Of a stretch of 24,088 nucleotides of DNA, positions 1 through 11,747 are shown piece by piece. The stretch's first letter is position 1; every line of letters starts with the position of its first letter. The stretch covers positions 1 to 24,088 of the forward strand of contig JABVXV010000588.1 in the NCBI GenBank assembly GCA_013365325.1. Reading direction: 5' to 3'. Below the pieces are notes generated by a model. That model saw nothing but the letters and a program-made list of their open reading frames with translations. It was not told the origin of the DNA and did no database searches. The translations under genes and the position numbers were made by a program. Origin of the DNA: Dipetalonema caudispina. Lineage: Eukaryota > Nematoda > Chromadorea > Rhabditida > Onchocercidae.

Positions 1-121
<121 letters not shown>

Positions 122-123
122 CT

Positions 124-192
124 ATGAGTGATGATAACATTGTTCTTGAGCAGAATTTGTGGATTCCCGTGCGATACATGGTGCGTAAATAA
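124..192 (+). CDS. Possible small first exon or 22-codon ORF
   Basis: ATG at 124 opens 22 codons to TAA at 190-192, reading MSDDNIVLEQNLWIPVRYM then VRK. A donor-like site, ATG|gtgcgt, at 181 would end a 57-base, phase-0 exon at 180. Base use (GTG CGA, CCC, GAG CAG) is richer in GC than the surroundings. I do not recognise the peptide. Against it, 22-codon frames are common by chance and the TAT repeat abuts the 5' side, leaving no normal promoter or acceptor in view. It could be the first exon of eps-8 or of another gene, or nothing. Confidence 0.25.
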   Translation: MSDDNIVLEQNLWIPVRYMVRK

Positions 193-2727
193 CTATTCGA
201 GAAATCGTCCTGTACTTCAATTCATTCAATTTCAATTGTTTTGGTGGTAAAAAGAAAGAATGACTTATGAGATAGAATGAAAGTTTTTATTTCCTGTGAA
301 TGATACACAAACTGTCTTCTGTTGGATTATATATTTCAAAATGTTTAAAATATTAATGATTAACTTTGGGGAATTTTTCAATCAGTGTCATAAACAGAAA
401 AGAGCAGCTGAGAAGATTTCTTTTCAGTACTTGTTTTTGTTGGAAAATGATAATTTATTCTGGTTTGTAGGACACTGAATGATTTATTTGATAGTTTAAT
501 TAATTCTACTGCTATACATCTTTTGAATATCGTTATAGGGGTCGAGAGGGAAAGTGAAACTGCGATAGGAAATTTCAAAAAAAAGAAGAATAAAGATGTC
601 AACGACAAAATGAGATACTTTTTCATTGAGACTGTTTACAAAAAGAATGGAATTCTTGTTCGAACTAGCAAATCGACTTTGACCACTCGATTTATGACCA
701 TATCTTATAACATTACCCTGTTGATGTTCACTCTCCATGCGATAATCCCGTTCAGGATTGAACAAATGATCGCAGAGATTGGGAGAGTTATATGAGTTCA
801 TAGCGGTCGTTTCGTGCATTTAAATGACAATGATCCCGTTTCAATGGTCCGATCACCTTCTTTTACTTTGGAGCGAGCATTCTGTACGTATCCGTGTGTG
901 CGTATGTATGCATCATGTATCAATGTGTGCGACGGCAACGGCGACATACGTGAGTGCGACATGTGTGCGAGATGGTATATTATGTGCAAAAGTGGGGGGA
1001 CATCTAGCCTTAGTATTTTCAATGACCGTCCTCGTTTTATGACTGTTTCCAGTGAAGTAATAGAGACATTTTTCTTCAAAAATGAAAATTTTTGCATCTC
1101 CTTTTGCTTAAAAATGCTCCAGTTTCATTACACTCTAACATCACTTGCTCGCCGTTCATCAAACCTTTCCATCATACCCATCACCATCTATAACCAAAGT
1201 TCTGCATTCAAAATTATTTAATTTTCTTTATAATGAAACTATTTAGGAAATAAAAGCTTTCGTTAACTTGATCAACCTTACTTTAATGAGTTTACTGACT
1301 AGTATACTAATTACTGGTTTATTCCTTCAGTCACTTGAAATCAATTACCCTTCATTCCATCACGTTCATATATCAATGCTTGGAATGCATTTATTTCACT
1401 GCTAATTGTTAACTTTTAGACCGATTGAATCTATAAATATAATTTATTGAATGATAGGACGTAATTTTAGTACTGGAAAAATGACATGATCCTTAGGACT
1501 TTTCTCTCGTGTTTGGGAAACGAATGATAATATAACCCAATGAAATTTAGAACCCATCATGAAGACTGTAATGCTGAGATCTATCCATATAGATTACGGC
1601 CTGCATTGGATTGGCCTTGACATTTTACCTTGAACTTTTAGGAGATTTGTCGTGAAACATTTCCTTGTTTGCAAATGGGAACTTTCTCGCTGTTGTTAAT
1701 TCAGCTGTACTACTCTACTTTTCATGATTAGTGGTTCAATTTTCTTGGAGCAGTATAATACAACTATCTGATTGCTTACGATACTAGGGAACTAAAAGTA
1801 TTTTTTAACAGATTAATTTTCCGGTAAGTTGAGTAAAATTAACTGACATAGATGGATTTTATATAATAGTCAAAAACTGCATTTTTTTTCCTGTTTTGCG
1901 CTTTTGGGAAAACAAAGTCGTTAATTAGCATTCCTCTGATTATTTGTTGTTTACGTAGCAATCAAAGTGCTGCTCTCTTGTCGAATGTTTTTGTCAAGAA
2001 AAGCAAATCTGAAAGACCAAGCTGATCATAATTTCAAAAATTACTTCTAGTCTCCAAAGTAGTTGCCATTATCATTACAACTCGACGAATTCTTGGAAAG
2101 CACTTTCTGGGAAGTTGTTGAGATAACTGAAGTCGAATATAGTGGATGTGACAATACTTTATGGCTCATTTCATCCAAATTTTAGAGCCTTGGTTTCCGA
2201 CGTGTAATTACGCATTCCCATGGAGAATAATTAGGCCTTTTCTGGCTAGTTAAAGCATTGCACTTTTCGGTATATCAGATTGATTTGCTGGGCCAGATGT
2301 GATTTTTCAGTGACTGGGATTCAGGAAGTTTGGTTGGCATTAAAGATCCAAACAGTGACCATGATTTTTTCCGAAAGAAGTTCGGCTTAGGAAATTCTCG
2401 ATCTAGAAATTGAGATGGTTGTCACGAGTTGTTATGTGCAATCCACTTTTCTTCGTACATAGCAATGGAAGAAAATTCGTTGTTGTTGCACTGAATGAGA
2501 AAGGGCAACACTTCAAGATTTTTATTTTTTTGATTTTCAGTCAACTCATGAGGTATCCACTAATTGAGCTTCTTCACTTTTCCAGTTTGCTTCAAATGTC
2601 AAACAAATATAGAATGACTAACGATGAGTTATTGGACAACTTGTAGTTGTAAGAGGATGAGCTTCAATGATTTCTCATTTCATTGTTGTTACCAATTTCT
2701 GATGAGTGGTTACTGTACATCTTCCAG
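193..2727. other. Non-coding, with a stop-poor GC-richer patch at about 500-1220
   Basis: No recognisable gene. Between about 500 and 1220 several frames on both strands stay open (longest 814-1221 on +, 135 codons; 798-1097 on -). The patch near 840-1000 is rich in GTGTGCG/TATGTATG-type alternating purine-pyrimidine sequence. Open frames in several registers at once point to composition, not to a protein. The + frame is Cys-rich in the middle but shows no signal peptide or domain. Confidence 0.5.
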
Positions 2728-2751
2728 GCTATCGTGAACCCCAACCGCACT
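2728..2751 (+). CDS. Possible 24-base microexon
   Basis: The GC-rich block gctatcgtgaaccccaaccg plus cact sits between a good acceptor (atcttccag) and a good donor (gtacgt). It can be read AIVNPNRT (phase 0 in and out) or with YREPQPH in another frame. The phase-0 reading would be compatible with the possible exon ending at 180. Neither reading can be joined directly to the exon at 11748, which needs a preceding exon leaving two bases. Unusual composition and paired splice signals are the only evidence. Confidence 0.25.
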
Positions 2752-3928
2752 GTACGTTTATTAGCATTTCCTAAGTCATACGTGTTATTGATTTTCCTCG
2801 GCATCTCCATTGCTTCATGCTGATCCATTTTGAATTCAAATAAAAAAAATCATCCCTTTAACATCATTTCCTTACGTTAAAATAAGACAGTAAGTTAGCA
2901 GAAGAATACAAAATGAGAAATGCTCATTAAAGTGATGTATAATGTAAGCACATTTATCCAACAACCTATCATAATTTCTACAATGAAGATACCATAATTG
3001 CTATATATATATATTTATATTTATATAAATTATATAAATACGTGTATCATTGATTGAAGGTATGGGACTTATCTTGCTGTGTAGTTGTACATGATATGGT
3101 AGTGCCACAACAATTCGAACACCTATTTTAATTGGTTGAACAAAAAGTTAGAATGCTTCTCATCAAACATTTCCTTAGTCGTCAACCATCCATCATCATT
3201 CATTGATTTTATCGAAAATGGCTTTTGTATTTTAATTATGAAGTGCTTTAAGCCCAATTAAGACATTTTGTTAAGGTCGTGTGATATTTCGTAAATTCTT
3301 TACAAGTTCAGCAAGATATGATACTTGTAAAAAGAGTAATCGATGTTTTGGGATGGTTAATTCCAAGAAAAGCAAGTGGATTTTTAGGGCAGACATAAAT
3401 GAAGAGCAAAATCATGCAATAAGGAAAAACCTGCCTGTTAAACAATTCTGAAGATATTCGATCACTTGTTGATGCTGAGATTAATGCCAGCTGTGTCACA
3501 TTCCTGAAGATTTACTAGCCATGATAATTTTTGAAAGAGGAATCGTTATCTATTGTAAAATATCCAAAGGGATTTGTAAATCATCTCTTAACTAGAGCTG
3601 TTGAAACCATTGTTGATTCAGCGTGTGCTCGTTGTATCCTATATTTCTCTTTATCCAATAAACAAAGGGACTGAAGTATGTGAACATTTCTCACACTTGA
3701 CAAATCTTTTTATAATTTATCAACCAAAATCACTAACGACTGGATCCGGTTATCTTTCTGTGTTTTACTATTCGCGAGAGGTGCTTTTCGCATCTTATGA
3801 TACAGTGCGCAAGATGTATACACTCTTTTCTTTTACTGGAAATGGAAAACCGATGGATGACCTCAAATCAGTTGCACTAACATTAGGATGACAAAAGTAA
3901 GACAACAAAGCTACGTAGTGTTTGAGTT

Positions 3929-3929
<1 letters not shown>

Positions 3930-3959
<30 letters not shown>
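3930..3959. repeat. TAT microsatellite, 10 copies
   Basis: Ten exact TAT units, the same motif as the array at the left edge of the window. Confidence 0.97.
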
Positions 3960-4797
3960 GGTACTGAATGTATGACTGACTTTGATCTGAAGGATTTATT
4001 TTATAGCTACCATAATGAGGAATTGTCAGGTTATATCGGATCTCACCGAATCTTATTCTACAATTCCGTCATTATTATAGCGAGTCATGATGAATTTCAC
4101 TACATTATATTAGTGGGTTGAGAGGAGTGATAGAAGGGTTGACGATGACAAGGTAGTACCATTCCCTTGGTATTTCCCCAATGCAGAAACAGGAATGTTC
4201 AGGGTAAATGAGCTATGTGGCGTAAAACTGGCGTAAATATATCCACGCAATGGAACAAACATGTCAAACAAACAGGCTGGAGTGTCGAAAGATGTACGGC
4301 ATTAGTTGGACAGGACAGCAAGAAGAGAGCTTTTGGATGGGTGGTGGAATGTCGTCCTCAACAACTATTAACGTAACAGTTGCGGCTTTCCTCTCACTTT
4401 TCATCTATATTCATTCCACTTTTTCTCTCAATCACTCGCAGAAACTAACAAAACGAAGAATGTATTGCAGTTCTTCAAAATGTGCCACACGAACAGTACA
4501 GAATACAATTTACAGTGATAGAATGAGTATAAGATACCTGGATGTTCACCTGCAATATATTTCCGATATTTCAATTTCCCTGGTGGTCTCTTATGTTAGT
4601 GATCCCTCTCAGTGTATATAATATTATATGTTATATATGTTGTTATTTTAATGTTATATGTTTTTTCTTCCTCCTTCCTATTCCTCTTCGGGTCTTCAAA
4701 AACGGTGGAGATACTTCAGTTTTCAAGGTTCTCCCCTTCTTCTAACCAGGAAAACTGAAATCGTTCCATCTTGTCAAAAGTCCTCCCTCTCCATTCC

Positions 4798-4823
4798 CCT
4801 CTCTCTCTCTCCCTCTCTCTCTT
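4798..4823. repeat. CT dinucleotide-rich tract
   Basis: A run of CT units with one CCC interruption. On the opposite strand it produces an Arg/Glu low-complexity open frame that should not be taken as a gene. Confidence 0.95.
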
Positions 4824-5875
4824 TTTCCTCCTTTTCTCAGTTTCTTCCATTCTGTTCAGATCTGCGCAGGTTTTTTTAAACTTTACTAGAATGGGTTTTT
4901 GCTGTGACAAAACATAGAGTGCAATCTTGGTCCTTCTCCTACCTCTCATTCCTTCTTTTTTTAAAATTTCTCCTCTCATTTCCACTGTTTAAGCATGCAT
5001 TTTATCCTTATTATCTTTTAAGTTCTACTTTTCCTTCGATTTTTGTTGAAGTTTGATCAAAATTAGTAGAAGTTTACAATTAATAATCCCGATAATAATA
5101 GTAGCGCTTTTACATAAACTTATTGTGAATCAGATTGAAAGGTTCATTAATTCTAAACATTCTCACTCCACTCCATAATTCATTAGATCAAGTACTTAAG
5201 TATACGACTATCGCTCAATAATCAATTATAAACGTTGCCACTTTCTGCTCCGTCTTTTTTACTAAGACACATGTAATAAATACAGTACTAAAGGAGGCTT
5301 GGTAATATACCAATGTTTGCCATTTCTTACGAAATTTACATTTCTTACGTTTTTTTTCTTTTCTTCAAGAACTTTGATGAAAAAATAACATCGGAGTTAA
5401 TGTTGAAGATCGAAACAAATTGTTAATTTTGCATCAAAACCAACTTTAAAAATTTTTTTAAAGGAAAATAGTTTCTTGAAGTATGAAAAATTGCATGTAT
5501 ACTAAAAAGATATAAGAAATCAACTTGCCTAAAGTTTAGCAAGAGTAAAATTTATCGCTTTAGATACATAGAAAACTTGTTGCGCAGAAATGTGACGAGA
5601 GTACTGCATCATCCTTAAACTACATTTCTGATCAGACAAGAGCACAGCGCTGCTGGCGACATGTCATAAATAAAATAATGGTTTTAGAAGTTGTTCGATG
5701 ATGCCGCTCCTTGTAATGCTCATTTTATTGAAGTGGCGAGATGAAAAAGCGTTACTCAAAATGATGACAGTCATGCTAATTAGAATAGAATGAACCATGA
5801 GCGAATCATCATCAGCTAAACCTTGTCAAATGCTCACTAACTTCTCATTGTCACTTTCCATAAAAGACACGCTTC

Positions 5876-5896
5876 AAAAAAAAAAAAAAAAAAAAA
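5876..5896. repeat. Poly(A) run of 21
   Basis: Uninterrupted A21. No coding segment or poly(A) signal precedes it, so a retroposed mRNA tail is not supported. Confidence 0.97.
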
Positions 5897-6690
5897 GACC
5901 CATGTCCTTAGATATGTTTCATACCTTTATGTGTCTCTTTCCAGTTTTCCTATTTAATGATACAGTGCGGAGTGCTCCATACTTTTATACCATTCCTTAT
6001 TTTTTACTTAATAGTTAACCCATCTATGGTTTTAAAATCACTTAGCTTCAACTGAGCAGCATCGTGCTAGTGATCTCTTGGCATTTCTGAAGTTTAACTT
6101 AATACTCTTGCATTACCCATAAACTCAAATTGTTGCTAATTTTGTCTGCATTGCATTTGGGTCAAATCTGAATTAAAAATCGACACCACTTAAAATCTAA
6201 AATGGAATTATTTTGGAGATGAAAGTACTATCTAGCTGCAAATCCTTTTCGAAAATTTGCAAACGTATTTTAACAATCAATTCATTTACCATTGAGTACT
6301 TCCTTGTGGCAATATGATAGTCTCATCGACTATATTAGATGAAACTGCATATCATTTCGAAAAAGTACTCAAAAAAAAAAAAAAATATTCTCTTCTCACT
6401 ACAATTAGTCAAAATATGAACAAAATTATTTCCGAAATGCAGCTTAATTTTACGAATTTATAAATGACTAACAGAGCTTTTGCTATCTTCAAGTGAATGA
6501 TACATTTACAGCAAGAAGTTAGCTTAAGCAAAAAAAAAAATAAATATTTTAATCGGTACTGTATAGTCTCAGGGGGAATATGAATTGCTTGCCAAGCTTT
6601 TTTTCTCAATATGGCAGAAATGGTTCACTTCTTGGAAGTTCAACAAATTTTTTTGTTATTCCTTATGGTTAGGCTGCTGTCAATATCGGG

Positions 6691-6755
6691 ATAGTGAGGT
6701 AAGCTTTATTTGTTGTAGTTGATATTAAGTATTTGGATGAGAGCTTATGTTAATG
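6691..6755 (+). repeat. Diverged direct repeat, copy 1
   Basis: Reads gtgaggtaagctttatttg, then a diverged middle, then atgagagcttatgttaatg. A second copy about 750 bases downstream in the same direction starts gtaagctttagtggttgta and shares the sequence tgagagcttatgttaatg exactly. The middle differs by substitutions and a gap of about 9 bases. It may be a fragment of a dispersed repeat family. Confidence 0.6.
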
Positions 6756-7445
6756 CGTTTTATAATTTTTAAATTCTTTGTGTAAAGACTTGAAGATCTG
6801 CAAAAAAATACTTGAAATTTTGCAATTTTTCTTAACAGTGTTTAGGACAAGCCGTTGTTAACCTTTTAATTTATATATCCAATATAACTTTATGCTAAAA
6901 AATATCATTATTTTTAGCAAAATATTTGTACTTTTTCGGATTTTGACTTTCGGAAGTTGCACAAATTTCAAAAAATTTTAACAAATTATTTTTGTTGGCC
7001 TTTCTTTAAGCTATTCTATGTGTACCTAAAAAATCCGATCCCTTTGTCAACAATTTTGATGAAATTGTGTGCCGTTCTCCTTTTCTCCCTCTTCCTTTTT
7101 CTCTGTCCTCCAAATTTCATTCTAATTATCATGTTTAATACGATTCGATCTCTCATTTTTTCTGTTCACCTTTTCCGCCTCCAATTTTCATGAATTTTGT
7201 TTCGACGTTTGCATTTTACGAATCAGATATGCTGCGGTACTACCGTACAATAGACATAGCTTATATGCATCATGGATTGACCACTGTTATTTCCTCTATT
7301 GGCCTAGATTTTCCAAGGAAATTTGACTAAATTTTATAAGAAAACTTGTCAGAATTTGTGTAGCCTATTCATGCTTTTTACATTGCTGATGTTTCTTTAT
7401 CGTATGGGAAAAGCGCAAAGGATCATAAATATATCGGAAGGGTGG

Positions 7446-7517
7446 GTAAGCTTTAGTGGTTGTACTTCATATCCAATGCATCAGATAGTTGAATGAGAGC
7501 TTATGTTAATGTCTTTT
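7446..7517 (+). repeat. Diverged direct repeat, copy 2
   Basis: Partner of the 6691-6755 segment, in the same direction, sharing gtaagcttta at one end and tgagagcttatgttaatg at the other. It is about 9 bases longer in the middle. No terminal inverted repeats or target duplications were seen around either copy. Confidence 0.6.
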
Positions 7518-8549
7518 AATGATGAAAGCACACTATCATCCTTTACAAGAATGACTTACTCCAATAACTGAATTATTAAAATTAATTTTTAAAAATAACC
7601 ATAGAGCAGTATTAACAATTATGTTATTAAACATTAAATTTTGAAAATTTCTTTTAAATGAATCAGAAAACAACAATAGTAAAGAAAATATTTCATTATA
7701 AACAGTAGAAGAATTATTGGTTATACAATGGATAAACTTCAAATTTACTAATTGCTTAACATCTATGTTTATAAATAGTTGTTGACAATTTTTAAAGTCT
7801 TTAATGTATAACATACTTCATCAACTTCCTGCTTTCTATTAATTTAAAAAAAAAAAAAACCAACAAATTTCTCAAAATTTCGAAAATTACTTGTTGCACA
7901 GAGAAAAAAGTGCTTGAACACTTTGTCTTTTGATAAAGTACGTCAGTATTATAGCTGTGGTAAGTGGCGTTTTTAAAATCCCAAGTTGATTAGCGTAGAA
8001 TGAAAATGAAACAATTAACAACTGCAATGATTTTACAATTTTAATTCATTTTTATAATTTTAGTATTCACATCAAACGGAAAATTTCCTGTCATCAGGAA
8101 CATGTAATATTACTGTCCAAATAATTTCAATCATTATCATTAGCACATGTTTCATCTTCTTGCCAGTTGTAAAAAGTTTGTTGACATAAAGAAATAACTT
8201 TTTAATTGCCGAGAAAAACAATGGTGTGGCAGATACTTCCTGATGCTAATTAATAACTGTGCTATTATTATTATTAATTATGTTCGAACAACAGGAATGT
8301 TTCTTGGGTCTCAATTGTTCAACTTGAAAAACATGAGTCATTTCCCCATATGTGCCCAGCTATTGATAATCATATATCGAATGCAGCATTGTTCTGTAAA
8401 TTAGACAGTAATTTTCAGCTCTTTTTTTAAAGTTGGAAGCTGTTGTCATCAAAGAAGCAATCGATAATGCTATTTTTCAACGCTTCTGTGTATCCACCGT
8501 GGTATTTGTTTCTGGAAGTTTTGTATAATTTGTTCTATATTCAGGTTCA

Positions 8550-8735
8550 ATGTTACACAGTCGCTAATTCAGTAAAAACCAATCCTGTCGTCAAAAACGC
8601 GTAAAGCGATATCAGGGCTGCCTGCGCCCAGGCGTCATCAACCAGTACCATTCGAATTTTCCAAGTATGTTGCAGTTTCCAAAGTTTTGTTGATAAAATT
8701 AAATTTGGGCTGAAGTTGCGCAAAAAATTTGTCAA
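8550..8735 (-). other. GC-richer minus-strand open frame, unassigned
   Basis: A 60-codon frame on the minus strand whose second half reads MVLVDDAWAQAALISLYAF, then LTTGLVFTELATV, with balanced codons (gcc tgg gcg cag gca). The local block at 8590-8640 is much richer in GC than its surroundings. No domain, splice signals or upstream regulatory sites support it. It could be a relic of a mobile element or gene fragment. Confidence 0.2.
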
Positions 8736-10440
8736 ATCTCCAAATTTACAGTCAATGTCTCAGTTATGAATCCTGGCAAGTTCATTTTAACCATGTTAAT
8801 AAATCCTGATCTGAATTTTCATCGTGACGTACGAGTGATAGTGCCATTATATCTTAGTCTGAAGGCGCATTCATGTTCTCAAAGACCGGGTTCTCCGTTG
8901 AATCAGTAAATATTGACGAGATTTGTAGTTTATCAGGAAATTTAAGCTGAAAAGTTTCTGATTCCTTAAATTTTGTAAACTTTACGAAATTCCAAATTAG
9001 CAAATTTACATTTTTCAAATCTCATCAATTCAAATGGCTTGTTGATTACATATTTTATGATTCGTATGGTACAAAATACACAAAAATATTGCAGTAAACA
9101 CTAAGCGAAGAAAATGTGATTTTTTTTTTTCTTCAAAATTCCTGATTCTGTAATACTCGCCAACTCATCCCATAAAGTTTTAAGTCTTTTTTTCTTTTCC
9201 TTTTTCTGGACAAATTATTCTTCCAGTTTTTGACTTACCCATTTACTGACTGCAGTTACCACAAAAATGTTTACATTTATGCACAGTGTTTGTATGTTTG
9301 ATTGTTTATTTATGTCGATATTTATTCATTTAATTAATTATCAGCATAACGTTCCAACATATTTGGAAAAGTTTTGGCTGATTCAAGAAAAAGGATTTCG
9401 ACATTGCTTGCGCCGAACATATTTCCATTTTTTATTTTATTTCATGATTCTAATCACATAATGCTCACAGGCTCTTTGTTTGACACATTCATTACTCCTT
9501 GCGAACCGGATTACTTTTAATGTATGAACAGGTTGACAAATTACTTGTTAATATGACTTTTGCTATGTATTGTCACTCATTTAATCCTGAAAGGAGGGGA
9601 AACATGGATCACGTGTTAAGCGTTAGTTATTTCGATGTGATGTAGATTTTCTCTCATAACAAAGCTATTACGTACGGTAATTAAATGAATCATCGTAGAA
9701 TGGAATGCACTGAATTTCTCTATGTCTGATTATTCTAAAGATGATTAGCAAATGTATCAATTTCAATTTTTTTATAAGATATGAACGGATTTTTCCGTTA
9801 ATTTAGGTGGGATACCCAACGTGTTCCAAAATGGACTGTTTCAGATAAAATGTTTCCGTAGACAACTTCGGAGTAGCTATATTACATTTATTGTCTTAAT
9901 AATCCATACATTTTTTTTTTTTTGATCGTTGAAAAATTGTGTCAAAAAATTTCCAATAGAAGAAAAGTAACAGCTACAGAATGAAATAAACAATCCTGTG
10001 CTACCGTAGAAAAAGTTTCATTAAAAAAGCATGCAAACATATATGCCAACCTGCATTTACTATAATTATTGTCAGATAAAGTTAGTCCCATAAATTGATA
10101 AGCATTAATTTTTGTAAGAACCGAATTTTATCTAAGCTTGTCTTTATATATATATAAACGCTGTTAAATTTCTGGTGCAATTAGTCGGTCATTTGCTAGG
10201 CCGGATAAATAAATTCAAAAATCCAAACGATGTTCTTCGTTTAATAATAGCATGAGATGCTATTATCGGAACTGGTTAAACTTGTTTCAAAAAAAAAAAA
10301 AAAAAGAAAAATATTTCGTGCAACAAAAATATGATTTGTTTCTTTTGAAGTGATATTTTAAGGGAACTATAATTTTCCTTTCATACTTTTTTATAAAGAG
10401 CATTTAGCTGCTAAAGATACTGACAATAGCTATCAATTAT
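8736..10440. other. Non-coding, nothing recognised
   Basis: AT-rich sequence with T runs at about 9120-9130 and 9911-9923, an A17 run at 10289-10305 and a TA tract at about 10146-10157. The only sizeable frame (9267-9461) is Phe/His/Leu-rich and not convincing. Confidence 0.6.
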
Positions 10441-10488
10441 GATCAGGAATACTATCATGACAATGATATCGCGATGGTATTCCTGATC
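10441..10488. repeat. Inverted repeat: 16-base arms, 16-base spacer
   Basis: The left arm gatcaggaatactatc (10441-10456) and right arm gatggtattcctgatc (10473-10488) are complementary over 16 positions with a single T/G pair that is tolerated in RNA. The outer 12 positions are perfect. The hairpin is shorter than a usual animal microRNA precursor. It lies inside a 45-codon open frame (10408-10545), which is within chance expectation. Confidence 0.85.
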
Positions 10489-11747
10489 GCTCGTGACGCA
10501 GTTGTCAAAATACGAGGAAGGGACACAGAAAAGCGAAATATCTGATTATCGTTTGAAGCATAGATTTATTAAATCATTTGATAATAGTTGTTTCTCCACT
10601 CGTACAAGAATGCAGAAGCTTTGTTAGCAAAGGATTATATGTTGGCAGCTATTTTCTTATCAAATTTGAGCTCCTTTTTAAAGTTAGTAAGCAATAGCTG
10701 TTAGAAGATGGGCCTGTGAAGACAGTTTCTATCGGTTAGTTATATCACTATGTATATTAATGTGTGGTAGTTAGCTGTACTGTTTTCATTTCATGAAAAG
10801 TAAGTATGCATACATTTTTACTTTTTACTAATAAAATTCAAAAAGTAAGTTGAAGTTTTTTTTCTGGATAAAGAATGCTGAGAAGTTCATCTTAATTCAT
10901 CACTGGGACGTGACGATGCTCATTTGCAGTAGTTTACAACAGTTTCACAAGAAGAGATGGATGTTTGGAGAAAGTGGAGATACTAAGAGGAGGAAAAGGA
11001 GTTCCAATAATTTTCATCGTTCCACTGTGTTACTATCTTTCATTACTCTTCGCTTTTATCGCCAAGCTTTTTTTTCAAAACTGTCTTCTGATACAGAAGA
11101 GATATCATTGTTTGACGTTTTTCAAATATTCCTTCTAGTTTATTCAGCTTTTTTTTTCTTAAATATTTCGGTAATTAGGTTTTGTTATAATAAATTTAAA
11201 ACGATTGGTGTATTCTTCACCAATTAGAATTAGTGACCGATCAACTCAATATTAAGCATTTTATATACTCTGTAAAAGCAGCAACAATGTTAAAAGCATT
11301 CAACATTCTTTGTTGATATTTAATCATCTGTTTTGTACTTTTGCACTTTTCCTACCAGAATCATGTTTGTAAGCGCTGAAATATGATGCTGGAATAAAAG
11401 TTAAGAGAGATAGGGGAATAATATTGCTTTCCTGATAAGAAAAAGCTCATTTTCCGAGTGGGAAATACTTGATACCAAAGTAGGTCAACCTTCTTGTTAA
11501 TTTGACATATTTTAGCAAAAATTTGAGATTTCCAATTAATATTCCTGAACTTAACTAAGAAATTTATTAAAGCAAATTTTTTCGTTATCTGTTAAGATGT
11601 TAAGATTATTTTGTGACTGTTAAGATTATTTTGTGACTGTTATTTTTTTTTTTTTAAATTTTTTTCTTATTTGCAATAAAGTTTGAAATTTTAGTAACAC
11701 ACTATATGAAACTATGCACAATAACGCCATTGTTGCTCTGTTTGCAG
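10489..11747. other. Non-coding upstream of the first recognised eps-8 exon; likely intron
   Basis: Because the exon at 11748 begins in the middle of a codon after a good acceptor, at least its immediate upstream sequence is probably intron, but no upstream exon was identified. A 125-codon open frame at 10850-11227 is Phe/Lys/Ser-rich with no recognisable domain. The stretch ends with a 20-base tandem duplication and a T run before the acceptor. Confidence 0.55.
11601..11640 (+). repeat. Exact 20-base tandem duplication
   Basis: The unit taagattattttgtgactgt occurs twice back to back with no differences, preceded by the partial copy ttaagatg. It lies about 110 bases before the exon acceptor at 11747. 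Identity suggests a recent slippage or duplication event. Confidence 0.97.

Larger units (their letters stand above)
2752..5875. other. Non-coding, simple repeats only
   Basis: No gene recognised. Contents: an AT-alternating tract near 3002-3041, a TAT repeat at 3930-3959, a CT-rich tract at 4798-4823, and weak open frames at 3601-3891 and 4250-4621 that resemble no family I know and have AT-typical composition. A 45-codon frame at 5564-5701 is within chance expectation. Confidence 0.6.
5897..8552. other. Non-coding, containing a diverged duplicated segment
   Basis: No gene recognised. It is AT-rich with several short A runs (6370, 6531, 7847). Segments near 6691-6755 and 7446-7517 are related copies, described separately. 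A 92-codon minus-strand frame at 7536-7814 is Asn/Ile/Phe/Leu-rich, as expected of AT-rich chance frames. Confidence 0.6.

Noticed and set aside
124..2751. Joined candidate exons read VRYM-AIVNP, recalling the motif after TM3 of rhodopsin-like receptors
   Set aside because: It is far too short, there are no membrane segments, and it starts at a methionine right before the motif; treated as coincidence.
4250..4621. 123-codon + strand open frame from an ATG
   Set aside because: No recognisable domain. Composition follows the surrounding DNA, and there is no supporting splice, promoter or poly(A) context.
4716..4985. 89-codon minus-strand frame with Arg/Glu repeats
   Set aside because: The charged stretch comes from translating the CT microsatellite at 4798-4823.
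3790..5970. Shared 13-base string atgatacagtgcg near 3796 and 5958
   Set aside because: A few exact 13-base matches are expected by chance in a window this size, and the flanks do not align.
7536..7814. 92-codon minus-strand frame
   Set aside because: Asn/Ile/Leu/Phe-dominated peptide typical of very AT-rich non-coding DNA; no motif.
10850..11227. 125-codon + strand open frame
   Set aside because: Rich in Phe, Lys, Ser and Ile as AT-rich chance frames are, with no domain, splice partner or family resemblance.
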